DNA of 64,000 bases from Gavia stellata. Lineage: Eukaryota > Chordata > Aves > Gaviiformes > Gaviidae. The translations under genes and the position numbers were made by a program. The stretch's first letter is position 1; the number at the start of each line of letters is the position of its first letter. Location of the stretch: NCBI RefSeq assembly GCF_030936135.1, contig NC_082598.1, forward strand, positions 31,056,687-31,120,686, read 5' to 3'. This document shows, in pieces, positions 26,886-63,076 of the stretch. The notes under the pieces were generated by a model, which ran no database searches, was not told the DNA's origin, and was given only the letters and a program-made list of their open reading frames with translations.

Positions 26886-29800
26886 GAAGGCATTAAATGC
26901 AGCCCATGCTGTTCCTTCAGAGGATATTGGCATTTGAAATGCAGTATGCATCAGCATACTTTGCACTTCATCACAGCACCTAATGCAGGCAGTTTCCCTT
27001 TTTCATTTTCCATGCCATGGATTTGTTAATCACAGAAGACCATGATGGATCAAGTGGCTCAATTGCTTACAGATCACATGCTGAAGCTGTGATTTAGTTT
27101 TCTCTCTGTTCTTATTCAGGCAATGAATTTCAGTGTTCATCTCTTACTTTATATGCTCTTACTTTATATATTCTAGCTGTCAATATAGATTCAAAATAGT
27201 ACAAGGTTTTCCACTCAAAGAGTTAAAAATAGGAGAAATATTCCAACACTGAGTCAAATACTATAGCTGAAAAAGGGCTGTGTGTCCTGAAATAGACTGG
27301 AGAGGATCAGTGCTGTAACAAAGTTTCCGTGTGAACCTCTGACTTTTATAAATACCAGAGACTCTTTCCTTTCAGATCCCAAGTTTACCTTCCTCATCTG
27401 GCTTGTTGCTTCCTTTAGCTGCGCTGGGAGGGACTGCTGTTTTGTAGGGAGAAGCCTGGGTTATTGTTGTCTAATTTGCCTTGTTGTTTTTTTCCACAGA
27501 TACTGTCCCATGGGTGTCAGAAACTGTGAGACCAGTGAAAGGTGATTTTTCTATGCACAGTTTGTGAGATCTTGCAGAGATAGCAACAAGTAAAATCTTG
27601 GCTGGATTAAAATCAAAGGTGAAACACTCCTGAGTTTCAATGAGGACAAAGTTTCACCCAGTTCCTTTTGCAGGATGAAGTTCCTCATAAGGAGGGGTTT
27701 TGTATGAGGACAAAAATCCAGCGTAAGTTTTCCCTGAACTCTCTAAACAGAAGTGCTCAATGCTTGTGGCACATCATTATGTATGGCATTTAACTTTTTG
27801 CTCTGATGGTCCTTGCAGACCCCTGGCAGGAAATCACTCTAATGTAACCGTACTGTCTGTCTGTCTGTCCTCCCTTCCTGCCCCCTGCAGTGACTTTTTA
27901 ATCCACTATCCATTTTAATCCATTAGTTTTCCACGTTATTATTTTATATATCCTCCAGTACTGGGGAAAGGCTTCAAATGGAGTTTGTGACTTAGTAGGC
28001 ACTAAGAAATCTGACCACTAGAGCGGGAGCCGCAGCTTGTTCAGCTTTGCCAGTTCCAGGCTCAGAGGGCAGAGGAGGAGCTGTTCCCGACAAGGGATTT
28101 CCCATGCCTGCCCACAGCTCCATCTGACCACAAGGACCCAAAGCTCCCAGCTCAAACCACAGATTTTGGAGGAAAAGCAAATTTCCTCCAAACTTGCTGG
28201 AGGAAAAAATTGGGCCAGCAAATTTGGGCTGGAGGAAAGTGAATTTTGTGCACAGGTTGATAAGATTCTCAGGAAAGACCATGGAGTTGCAGCATAACAG
28301 GTTGAGCTCTGAGTGCATTAAGGAGATCTGATGAAGCTACGTCGATGGGGGCTCAATTCAGTTTCTCTCTATGTTCCTGCAAACAGACTTGTCTGCTTTC
28401 CCCTTTTATTCCAATCTTGGGTAACATTAGCATATTCCTCCTCTAACGAGTTTTATTTTAAAACGCCCTTATCTGAGGAGGGCTGAGTTTAGAGAAATCC
28501 AGCTGTAACTTGAGTTTTCCCTACTGCTTTCCCAGCAGAACAGTAAACAATTGTTCCCAGGGGCTGATTAGCTCCTGCTTTGACAATGCCAGTCACAGCC
28601 TTACTTGCATCTCCATCTATCCCCAGCAATAATTAAGAAAAGCTAGACCAAATTTGTACAACCTTGCTCTAAAGATAGTGGGGAGGATGACTGAAATGTT
28701 AAGGTGTCAGAGTGTATGTGAAGCAAGGGAGTAAGACAGCAAGAAAAAACCTCTTTGAATATTTAACACCTAAGGGCTAATCTTCAACTTTTAAGGTAGA
28801 GTCTTTTTAAAGGGGGAGACAAGTAACTTGTTTCTGAAATTTCCCTGAGCCCCACCCCAGCCTTACAGGAATATATGCAGAAGAAGCCTGTTTACAAGTT
28901 CATATCATAACTGTCACATGAGAGAAGGCTTAAAGTGAGACAGTGGCTTGCTGGAAAGGCACGCAGATAGCGAAGTGTAAGCTGAAACACGGAGCTGGAC
29001 TTTCTGGAGTGCAGCTTTATCAGGCTGTCTGCTGGGTTTCTTCAGCCTTACGGGAAAGGCTTGGAAGCAGTCAGACAGGTTAACTGCTGTGTTATAGTCC
29101 TGTGAAGGTCTCCTACCCGTATGCACCGCACACGGCTCGTACAATCCCTGGAGCCAGATCTCTCACTGCACCTAACCCCAGCAAGCATGTGCTGTGCACG
29201 GGCTGACAGAGCTCTAGCAATAGTGCCAGGTATTTGGTGCTCAGCTGCATCAAATACCAACCTTCAAATCTGACGGGGCTTTTCTGCTCAGGCTGATATT
29301 CAGGGCAGTTATTTGTCTGCAGAGAAGCTGTGGATGCGTGAGTCCCAGCAGCTTCAGGACTGAGCTCACTGTATCTAGCTACGTTACGTTGCTGGAGATT
29401 TTCCCAAGGCCAGAAAGTCTGAGTATCTCTTAAAGGTTCATATGGCAAGGGAACATCCAAAGACACTGAAGTAAACAGTGTTTACATCTCATGGACTTTC
29501 AGCAGTTGTTTAGCCCTTCCATGATTTAGTCTCCAGGAGATTTTTCCTTGTAAAATTACTAACTACACATGCTTCCCAATGATGTCAATGAGTTTTCCCT
29601 CTCTGTGCATTGCTGAGCGTGGCCTGATTCAGTGTTCAGCGTTCAGCGAACTTTGAGCTAGAAGCATGGAGTGTTAAGAAAAATGTGATTTAGTTTTTCC
29701 TGTATTAATTACCGCTTTACATTTACCTTATGTTTTTCCCTGTCTTAAAAAAAGAGTAAACACGTTGACTTCTTTGCCAAGATTGTGTGGAAATACAGGA

Positions 29801-32800
29801 TATATATATTTAGCACTAGTCAATCTGTTGAGAATGAGTAGGAAACCCATCAGTTCCTGAGGCTGTAGTAGATTTCCTCTGCACAACTTGTCAGCAGCCT
29901 GCTGGAGCTGAGGATATTCTGACTGTGTACTTAAAATGCCAGGAATGCATTGTTTATTTGCAGCCAAAAGGCTGAAAATCAGGGCCTAAAGTCTCTCACC
30001 CGGAGCTTGCACGACTCTTCAACAAGCTGCTGACATCAGATACAAGCTGTGCAGCTGGTATGCAGTGGCACTGAGCATCACTGAAATCAGACTGCAGGCT
30101 GCAGCCACATGAGTGAGGTACGGTGTCTGATCCACTGCCCCTTCATTCTCTTTGGAGACACACTTGTTTTCCAAGGGCTCGGGACCACTTAGAGCAATTT
30201 TAGCAGAATCCCCTTTACTGACCTACATGGTGCTCAGTGCAGAGCAGTTTTAAGTGTGTGTTGAAAAACACACACTTACGATCTTTTACGTGCAGCCTGA
30301 AAACTGTAGCTTTTGCAGAGGATTACTGTGTCCAGCCAAAGTTTTAGTTAACCGTCAGAGCTTACAACTTAACTTCTAAAACTGCAGGGGGGTCATACCG
30401 CAGTATACTGAAGCAGCCTTCTAGGAGCTCTAGCAGTTGATAGGGGAAGCCTAAGGAAGAGTAAAAGCACAGGATAAGCATGTAGAAAACTTCTCCCAAA
30501 TATCCTATCACAGTTTCCCATGATTTGCAGCTCAGAGATTTCTTGAACTTGTGATGGCATCTTTATATTAAGTACCTCTGAATGCTTTCTTCGTCCATTA
30601 ATTTGCTCCACAGTTTTCTGAACTGATGTAAATATTAGCAACCTGTGGAAAAGAATTTCACAGGTTCACCGAGCACAGATGAAAACTATATTCTTTTATT
30701 TGTTTTGAACTTTTCCCTGTTACTCTCAGTTGACGCTCACTAGTTCTTGTGCTGGAGGAGACAGGAAACAGCTTTTCCCTACAGCTCTTCCCCTTATGTG
30801 AGATACGTACAACTTATGTGAGGAGCTAGCGAAGTATTATCATTCTTCCCTGTAACACAAATAAAAGAAATGCACAGGACTGTTTTGCGGAGGACTTCAA
30901 GTGTCTGCAGGCATATCTCCAAGTTTACTTGAAATCCTTTCAGCTAATGAAGAGGCTATACCAGTACATAGTGGACAGGGAAAGATGCCTTTCCTGCCAT
31001 TCCAAAAAATACTCCAGATGGAGCAGTGGGTCCCTCTCCCCCTTTGATGCTGTGCTGGTACCTGCTTACAGCCACACAGACACACTGTGCTACCTCTGGA
31101 AAAGGCCACAACGGCTTTAGTTTCACAAGCGGTGTTAGCCGGAGGAAGGAAAGATGCTGTGCCTCTCCGCCACTGCCAGCACCCACTGCTTTCCCTCCTG
31201 CGGCTGCCACATCCCTTTGTAGCTGCGGTGCTTAGAAAACTGCGTCCTGGGACTTATTTGAGTTCAAAGTAACCTGAGAAAACCAATCAACCAAACAAAA
31301 AAAACCCCCGATTTGTTTTCAGTCAGCTCTGTCCTTTGACTGGATTCACTCTGTCGTCAGGCAGCTGCTTTTCTGACACAGAAAAGCATGCACCAGGGGG
31401 TAAGGGTTAAGCCTGAGTGTCCTGAGGAAAGGTAGGGCAGTTTCTTTAAGTTACCACCTTATGTCAGAGTAGGTGTCAGGGAAACGCTGGGCTGAGCAGT
31501 TCTGAAGGTATATATACTGCAAGTATACATACTACTCATGAAACGAAACCTGCCTGAAATGCACCTTGGGTTTTTTACACAAAAGAAAGTCACGGTATTT
31601 AAGCTCTGATTAACTGTCATATGCCCAGACCTAAGAAAAAGCCCCTAAAAAAGAAAAAACACTATATAATGAAAAAGAAAAAGCACTTCAACAATTCAGA
31701 TGATAAATCTGTCACAGACACTTCTGTGGTAGACAGTTCTCCACCTTAGATCAGTGAATTTTTGCAACGGGTGACAGATGTGTTTATGGCGTGTTGATTT
31801 GAATAAACATATTTGTATGAACATGTCAATTTGCTTGAAAGCTATGTAGTGGTCGGGAATTTTAATGAAGTTCATGAGTCAGAATGGGGGGAAGATGTTT
31901 AAACATACAGCAATGATTTTCTATTGTCTATTTGTAAAACTGTCACTTGAATGCAAAGATTCAAGACTGAGGACAGATTTTGCAATCCTCTATTCAATGT
32001 CTAAGGCATCTATCTCATCATGCAAAGCCCAATTCCAGCAGAATTATAAAGATTCCTCCTTAAATTGACTTTCAAGCTGGTCCCATAATAGACTCAACAA
32101 ACTGTATAGCCATTAAGGGACTCTACATTATAAAATATTGATTTCTCTAATATCCGTATAATTCTACTGAGATGCAAATTGCTAATAAAACTTAATAATC
32201 CTCCTGAAAAATTAGTGACATTAGCCTGAGAGCAGGCTTGAAATGCCTAAAGCCATTGTTTTGATAGCGTTACCAAGCCATACGTTAATAATGGTATCGT
32301 TTTAGCTGCACACTCCCTGCTGTTTTAGTACTTAACTAAACTGTAACGTTAAATAGTTGTTGCCAGTTTAAGAAGTTTATCAGACAATATAAAGATGTCT
32401 TTGTGATTGTAATTTAAAACTACACATAAGTGCACCCAGAAAGTTCCACTTGTGAAGTTATCTCCTAAGGGCTCCGTTTATGGGTATTACCCAGAGTTTA
32501 AAGAGAGTTTTTATACCCCCGAGTCTTAACTCAGTAAGTAACTGATAAGATAGGCCATGCTTTCACTCTGTTCTGCTAGTTTGCAGTGGTAAATGGTGCC
32601 CCTGTTTGTGCCGCGTTGGAGCCATATAGCCTCTGCTTTCCGCATTTTACCCCTCCCCGCAGCCAGCCAGGAGCCAGCGCAAACAGCCTGGGAACGGGGC
32701 GATGCTGCACACACAGGAGACAAGTCCAGCCCAAGCCTTGGAAACATTTCACTGGCCAAAAACAGCAACGCTGAGAAGATGCCAGCAGAGTCGGATCTTG

Positions 32801-33029
32801 ACATTGACTGATGTTTGCCGATGCTGTGGTACATCCGTCACGCGAATCGGTTGACATAACTCTGTCCTCTGCTGGCTGTCCCACACCCTCCTTCCTCCCG
32901 ACGGAAGCTGGGTATCTTGCAGAGACCTGCTTAGGAATTGTGCCAAGCAGATGTCACCTTCTCACCAAGGGGCCCTATTTACAGGTTTTGGGAAATGCAA
33001 ACAGATTTTACTATGGGGTAGGAATATTC
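26886..33029. other. Intergenic, no gene recognised
   Basis: It contains a short CTGT microsatellite at 27,853-27,868 and the hairpin at 30,251-30,278. Frames of 60-117 codons occur on both strands without recognisable content. Confidence 0.5.
30251..30278. repeat. Perfect 12-bp inverted repeat with GAAA loop
   Basis: TAAGTGTGTGTT at 30,251-30,262 is followed by GAAA and its exact reverse complement at 30,267-30,278. A GNRA-type loop would stabilise the RNA form on the plus strand. No flanking gene is seen. Confidence 0.85.
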
Positions 33030-33180
33030 TGGCTGGAAAGGGAAGGACTGAGGTGATAGCTGTCCATAAAATCCTAAATAACATGGAGAAAATGAGTAGG
33101 GAATACTTGGTCAGTGTCCTGCACAATACCTGGGGCCATCGAGTGAAAATCTGCACGCAGAAGTCTGCAGGATATCTCAG
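33030..33180 (+). mobile_element. Ancient CR1/L3-type LINE relic
   Basis: CATAAAATCCTAAATAACAT followed by GGAGAAAATGAGTAGGGAAT resembles the conserved block near the C-terminus of L3/CR1 reverse transcriptases (HKIlNgmekVnre). The preceding bases AGGACTGAGGTGATAGCTGT fit the same block. Boundaries are approximate. Confidence 0.45.
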
Positions 33181-35821
33181 ATGCTAAGGGTTTTACATGG
33201 GTTCAAAAAGCAAGTGGAAAATCCATCAAAGGATGTAAAACATAAGGGTCCATTGCTGGTTCATATGCCTTGCCCACCTGATCAGCACTTAAACCCTAGC
33301 CTGAACATGGCGAACAGAGTAATAACCAGTGCACTCCGCAAGTCTGCAAGTGAAGCCCTAGAAAACTTGAGGAATAAAGGGGCCCTGTTCCTGCACGAAA
33401 TACGCACTGCAAAGCAGCCTCCAGACGACTAGCAGTAAGCAATGTTGGTCTTCCAGTCCTACGGTGCAACCTGATGATCTCTAATGAGGAAACCCCCTTT
33501 CCTCTTCCTGGATTCCTGGTGCTCAAGTAAAATTCTCCAATATAAGGCAATATGCATATTTGAAAAGGACATATGCAATTATTAAAACTTTTTTTTTCAG
33601 CTCCTCTCTCCTGCTCCATGCCAATGCAGCACTGCTGAGTCCAGGCAGAGTGTCAGTCCCAAACTCAAAGCCACTGCTGCTTGCTGGTCCCCATCAGCTG
33701 CGGGGTTAAACAGGCGTCTGGTACACCAGGTACGAGTGGTGGAAAACAAACTGCAATCTCCAGCCTCAAATGAGTCTGGGAAGAGATTGCGGGAATGACA
33801 TTTTGAAACCGAAGAAATGAAACATCACAGATAATCTTTGCGACCGTGGTATAATCATGGGTTAGTGCAATACACCCAGAAGTGCAAGAAACTCCAGTAA
33901 CCAAACATGACTTGCATCCCTGCAGTTATTCCTAAATGCGGATGCGCTGCAGTTGAAGATGTGACTTTGGCACATACAGAGGTTATCCTGCGGCCGGCTT
34001 TCTGCTGGTGAGCTTGGTGCCAGCAGCACGGGCTTTGTTGTGTGCCCCACTATCAATGGGTGACGCTGCGCCAAGCAGAAGCCCAGGCTGCTGAACCCTC
34101 GCTGGTACTGCTGCTTAGCCTGGCAGGATGAAAACTATCTTATGTCTATCTACAATGTGATGCAATCATGCTTGTGACTGTAGAGTGAAAACAGACCAAG
34201 AGAAAACTTAAAGTATCTACATTTCCACTGGCTTTTCTGAAACCATTGCTAGAGGAAGCATGCCACTGAGCATGATTATACCGAAAGAGAGAGCAGCGTG
34301 GAGCCCAGGGAAGCAGCTCTGTGGGATGCTGAACAGCTTCAGCTCCCCCTGGAAAACAGAATTAAACCTCAGTTTATATATTCCACCTTTTAAGACAGCC
34401 TTTTTTGACCAAGACTCAGGAAACCACATTTCACTGCCATTTTTCCTGGCACCAGAGTCTGTTTCTGATGCTAGAGATGGACCTGGAAATTGAATTCATT
34501 TATACCCCCCCCCCAAACTTACAGAGCAGCCATCATTCACCATAACATGTCATCCTAACAAGCTGCAAGGCAGAGATACTTCACATTTGAACCAACTGGT
34601 GGCAGTCAGTGAATAACGTGTAGGTAACCAGAACACCCTTCATCATCAACCTGATATGTATAACAGCTAATTAAATCTGTGTAGGGATTAGGCTTTACAT
34701 TGTATAGTTTTATGGTAACAAAACCTGAGCTTCCTAAGATTACACTGACCAGCTCCTTATCTCTGATGCCAAGATGTTTATCAGCACCATATGTTACGAG
34801 CTCCTGCTATGTTTCCCAATGACCTTCTGGGACTTAATCAGCCCGAATGTCAGGGGTTGAGGAGCCGAGGACATATATTATGACACAGAATGCAACGCTC
34901 AGCCAGGCAGAATGAAAATCCAGGGCTGAAGTCCAAAGAAAAGGTCTTTGTTGGTTAACTTCTGTCCCTAATAAATTTGTCAATTAGGAAGAACAAACGT
35001 TAACTTTGTTTTCCTTGCCCTTGCTGTTGCTTTGTGAGGTCCCATACTGCGAGGTAACACAGGGTGTGTACTCAAGTATCAGTGATGAGGGGAAACCTTG
35101 GATGATTCATGGTTTGGGAATGTTTCACATAAAAATAGCAAATTTCAGCTTTGTATCTGGAGGCTCTCCATGCTACCCAACTAAGTTTTCCAGCCTTTCC
35201 ATCAAAAAGAGATGCAATTAGCAAGAAATTTTTGTCTCCAATTTCAACAGCTCTGTGATTGTAGTCTTTTTTAGTCACACGTTGCTTTTAGAATTAACGA
35301 GCACGCCATCCCAAAAGTCCCCAGGCATGGTGCTTGGGGATGATCACATCAGAAGAAGACATGGGGGATCATCATAACACTTTCAGTTGAACATTTTTAT
35401 GCTGTGTGAAATACAGTTGCTTGTGATTGGAGATGCATTAATAAGAAATGCTTAGGCAAGGACTGGATTTTCCACGCAAAGAATGAGATACATTTTACAA
35501 AGTGTTTTGCAGGGAGAGGGACCTAGCTACCATGCTCGAATGCCCCTGCATTCTTCAGATGGGCTGTGTTTACATTGATAAGAGCTGACATGAGCCATCT
35601 TCAAGCCCCGAAACTGCCTATTTCAGGCATGGCTCTGCTTGAGTCCCCACATCCAAACCCACCAGCAATTCCAGTTCATTCTGGCAGTTTGTCTGAACAG
35701 GAGGGGTCAACCCCATCACTGCTTCTTTTCACTCCTACCCAGCTGCTCACAGTGATATGTTTGAATCCCTAATCTCACGAGTGTCCCTTCTGTTTGCAGC
35801 TCATTGGGCTCAAATCCAGGC

Positions 35822-35879
35822 TGGAATCTCCCATGCATTTCATGGATAAAGTGACATGGAATCTCCCATGCATTTCATG
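35822..35879 (+). repeat. Tandem duplication, 23 bp identical, 35 bp apart
   Basis: Positions 35,822-35,844 and 35,857-35,879 are identical (starting TGGAATCTCCCATGCA). It is a simple local duplication with a 12-bp spacer. Confidence 0.85.
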
Positions 35880-36694
35880 CTGACACTTCATTGCACGGCT
35901 GCAGGATGGAGATAAAGCTGGGACTGGTTTGCGAGGCATTTGCAAAGCTGTGTGCTATATGTCTGTCATTTCATTGAAAATATCCTTTCTGGAAGTTAAA
36001 ACATCTACTGAGACACATGTGGCCTGACTGGGGTTTAGCTGAATGTGCTGTATTCAGAGTACAACAAAAAGTCCAGGTGTTTTAAAGGATGTAATGGCCA
36101 TGGTCTAAGAAAAGAATTGTGTTACTGGGTGCCAAATAGATGAACACATTTATAGAAGCTTTGCGTGCTCCTGAAACAGAATATATGTAATTTTTTTTTT
36201 TAAAAAGAAGCTTATTTCCTTTCCTAAAGCAGGTGTGTGCTAGTTCCCACATTTTACAAGCACCTTTAAAATTATTTGGACCCACAAGACAGTTTTATTG
36301 ACAGACAAGTATTACAAATGAGAAAACTCCTGAGCTGAAATGGGTATATTGCAACTTCATCAGTCTGCATTATGATGGATGTTTTAGAGGTACTACAAAC
36401 ACACAGGGAAGCATCTGACTACATGTGTGTAGCACATACCATGTGTTACACCAGGCTGGAGAGGAAACAAAGCTACAAAATTTAGATGTCTAAATTGAAC
36501 ATTCCAAACCTTGGGGAGCTCCAGATATAGGGCAGATGGACATCAATGACAGATCTCCATCTCCACCTCTCTGCCAGGACTCTCCAACATGTGGCTCAGC
36601 AGGGTACCCGTCAAGCTTCTGCCAGTGTCAGTATTTTATGTCCATTGTATAATAATACATAGAAGAACACTTTCATTAAAGATATTGAAAAATA

Positions 36695-36897
36695 GGGGGG
36701 GGGGGGGGATGTTAAAGAATGTAGCATTGTCTGTTGAGCATGCTCTACTGGCTAGACTCTTGCTTGGGAGGCAAGATAAATGTGAAATATATATATGCAA
36801 ATACAAGTCCTTCCTAGAAGCCCTTACAGCAGATCTAGGAAGCCTCTCCCTTATTTTTCTACCTGACACACGCCGCCCCCCCCCCCCCCCCCCCCCC
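36695..36897. repeat. G14 and C22 homopolymer tracts
   Basis: A run of 14 G at 36,695-36,708 and a run of 22 C at 36,876-36,897 lie about 170 bp apart. They are complementary in sequence and could pair, or form G-quadruplex and i-motif structures. Lengths in such runs are often assembly-dependent. Confidence 0.85.
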
Positions 36898-37775
36898 AGC
36901 TCCTGCTCTCCTGACTGTAAAATGCTTTAGATTCAGGGAGAGGAATGGAGAAACATTTGATGCTTGACACCCCACAGCCTTGTAGTCAGGGCACGGACAT
37001 AGCGTGTAGAAGGTATTCGTTCCATATTCAACCTGAGGAAAGTTTAGCAGTGAGATCTCCTACTTCCTAGACAAGTCCTCTCACTATGCAGTAGCCTGCG
37101 AAGGTCTCATTTCAAACTGCAATAAAGAGAAGTGAATTCAAGTCTGAACTTTGTGGTTTAACTTCCCTTGCACTTTTTTTAGCGTAAGCACTTATGATTC
37201 TTTGAGGCCTGATACCCCAACGGTGGCCAGCCTTGCACTGAGAACGAAGGCATACGCAGTGCAGAAGAGAAGGTCAAAAAGTGGACAACAGAGTGAAAAG
37301 GTGGGAGCTTTAAGTACAGATTTAAAATAAAGAAAAAAGTTGCTACACAAGAGCAGGGACAACATTCAGCTATAAAAAGCGAGATGGAAGAAACACAAGG
37401 GGAAAAATGAATAAGGCTTTAAGGGAAACTGCTACTCCCCAGGCAAAAGCCGCAATACAATTAGACCAACCATTCCCTAACTGAACATAATAAACTCTTT
37501 CAGAGCAGATTCAGTCTGTGCAAGCAGTCTATTCTTCTAACCATTTCTCTAAAGGCACTTATTGCCAACTACTAAAAATCACTGGAGTTTCTTTACTATA
37601 GGTACTCACAGAAATGTTCATAGACCTGTACAATGGTATAAATAACTAGATTCATTAATTGGCACTCGAAATAAGTAGCACTTGATAAACTTCTCTGTCA
37701 ATAGACAGGATATAATACATGCAAGAAAATCAAACAGATCTACTCATAGGCCCCACCTCTAAATTTCCAGTCCCT

Positions 37776-37901
37776 TTTAATAAAGTGAAAAGTTTTAAAA
37801 TTTTGTGACCCTTGTAATGCTACAGAACACTGATACAAAATGTGAATAGTACAATATCCATTATATAATTTATATTTATATTTTAATATATTACATTTAT
37901 T
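37776..37901 (-). promoter_or_regulatory. Cluster of polyadenylation hexamers for KDR
   Basis: On the minus strand there is a canonical AATAAA at 37,896-37,901, followed by ATTAAA variants at 37,882-37,887 and 37,776-37,781, within an A/U-rich stretch. The arrangement suggests a main cleavage site soon after 37,896 and possible slightly longer ends. Another AATAAA lies at 36,294-36,299, 1.6 kb further on, and could end a long isoform. Confidence 0.55.
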
Positions 37902-39235
37902 TCTACATAAAGAGGCTATAAATACTGTATATGCCTTATATTCATGGTTCCCACATTTGACATTATAGTAAGTACAAACAAAAAAACCCCATTATAAAAA
38001 TACAAAAAAGGACTCAGTAGAAATAGCTTTACGTTTTAAAATCTTGTAGCCTGCATTGTGTCTATCATTAGAGCTCTGGGACTACAAGAGCACAGGTAAG
38101 AAGTTGTCCAACATTTAGTCACAATCTCACCACTCGGAGAAGATCAAAGCTGCCATGAAACCAGTCACGGATTCCCAAGACTACATAAACAAAGATCTCT
38201 GCCAGTGCAAACAGACTGGGAGTTTGCAAAGTGAAAGAGTCTGACCTATATCTGAGGAAGGGGGGATGAGATGAGAAGGTAGAGTGCCCTTCGGATGCCC
38301 TTTGGATGCCCCATCAGGACCACAGGGCATCCTAAGGTCCTAAGGTAGATTACACTGCCTTTTCTACCAATTGTAAAGGTTACCCCCATGATGATTCAAA
38401 GGCTGGCGGCGGGGGGGGTGTATTTTCTGCAGCCATTTCAGGCTAGCTCAGAAGCAGGCAGGCACCTGGCATGGGCCAAGGGTGCTGGGGAGGACAGAGG
38501 GCAGAGCCGTCCCCAGAGGTGAAGCATGCCCCCGGCACCCATGGCCCGTCACTTAGCGTGGTGCTCTGCCTCCTCCCTACTAACCAACCTCACCGGGCAA
38601 GTCTTCCAAGGAAATGCAGCTCATGAGGTCTGGTACAGCAACTTCTTTTTCTCTGCCAAGGACAGAGACCATCGCCCCCACCTATATTTAGCCCAGCCTA
38701 TGTTTAGTCTCAGGCCGCCGGTGAGTGCCAGAGCCTTGAGCTGGAGGTTCCTTTTTTTGTTTGTGGAGGTGCAAGCAAGGGATAACTCTGAGAAACAAGA
38801 AGCCAGTGCCGTGCTGTTTCCTTCCTGGAGTCCAGCCACAAGGGGAAAAACAAAACAAAAAAAGAGCAGGGCTGTGCCGCTATTTCGTACAACTAGAAAC
38901 AGTTAAGTTGAACGCCGTGCCGCTGCCTGCATCAGGCAGATGCTCAGCATGTCACCGGGGTCCCAAAGGCCACCATGCTGCCTCTGCTATCGGGTTGGCA
39001 CAGCACCCACACACCGCAGCCAGGGCTTTGCACCCTCAGCCGCCAGCGTCTCTTGAGGAAAGCGCCCTGCAGCCTGGCATGGCGCAGTTTTGCTGCCAGA
39101 TGCTTCTGCATCCTCTTCAGAAAAAATATATGTCTTAGTCTCACAGACACAGTCTTTCTAAACATCAAACCTGAATACTACCAGTCCAGGCAAGGAAGGC
39201 ACATCGCGGGGGGACCCGGAGCTGCCGGCTTTGCC
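37880..39235 (-). other. KDR: KDR 3' untranslated region (probable extent)
   Basis: The sequence after the TAG stop has no intron signal or continuing frame and becomes A/T-rich towards its end, with several AUUUA-type motifs when read on the minus strand. About 1.35 kb separates the stop from the AATAAA at 37,896-37,901, a length similar to mammalian KDR 3' UTRs. The first 500 bases are GC-rich and contain overlapping ORFs on both strands that I take as chance. The exact cleavage site cannot be seen. Confidence 0.65.

Positions 39236-63076
<23,841 letters not shown>

Larger units (their letters stand above)
33181..37775. other. Region just downstream of KDR, no gene recognised
   Basis: It holds the tandem duplication at 35,822, the G and C homopolymers at 36,695-36,897 and a C-run near 34,507-34,515. 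The 113-codon plus-strand frame at 36,589-36,930 runs through both homopolymers and is an artefact. Confidence 0.5.

Noticed and set aside
1..37775. Search for KIT exons
   Set aside because: No frame resembles the KIT kinase or its C-terminus on the plus strand, so KIT is not claimed within the window.
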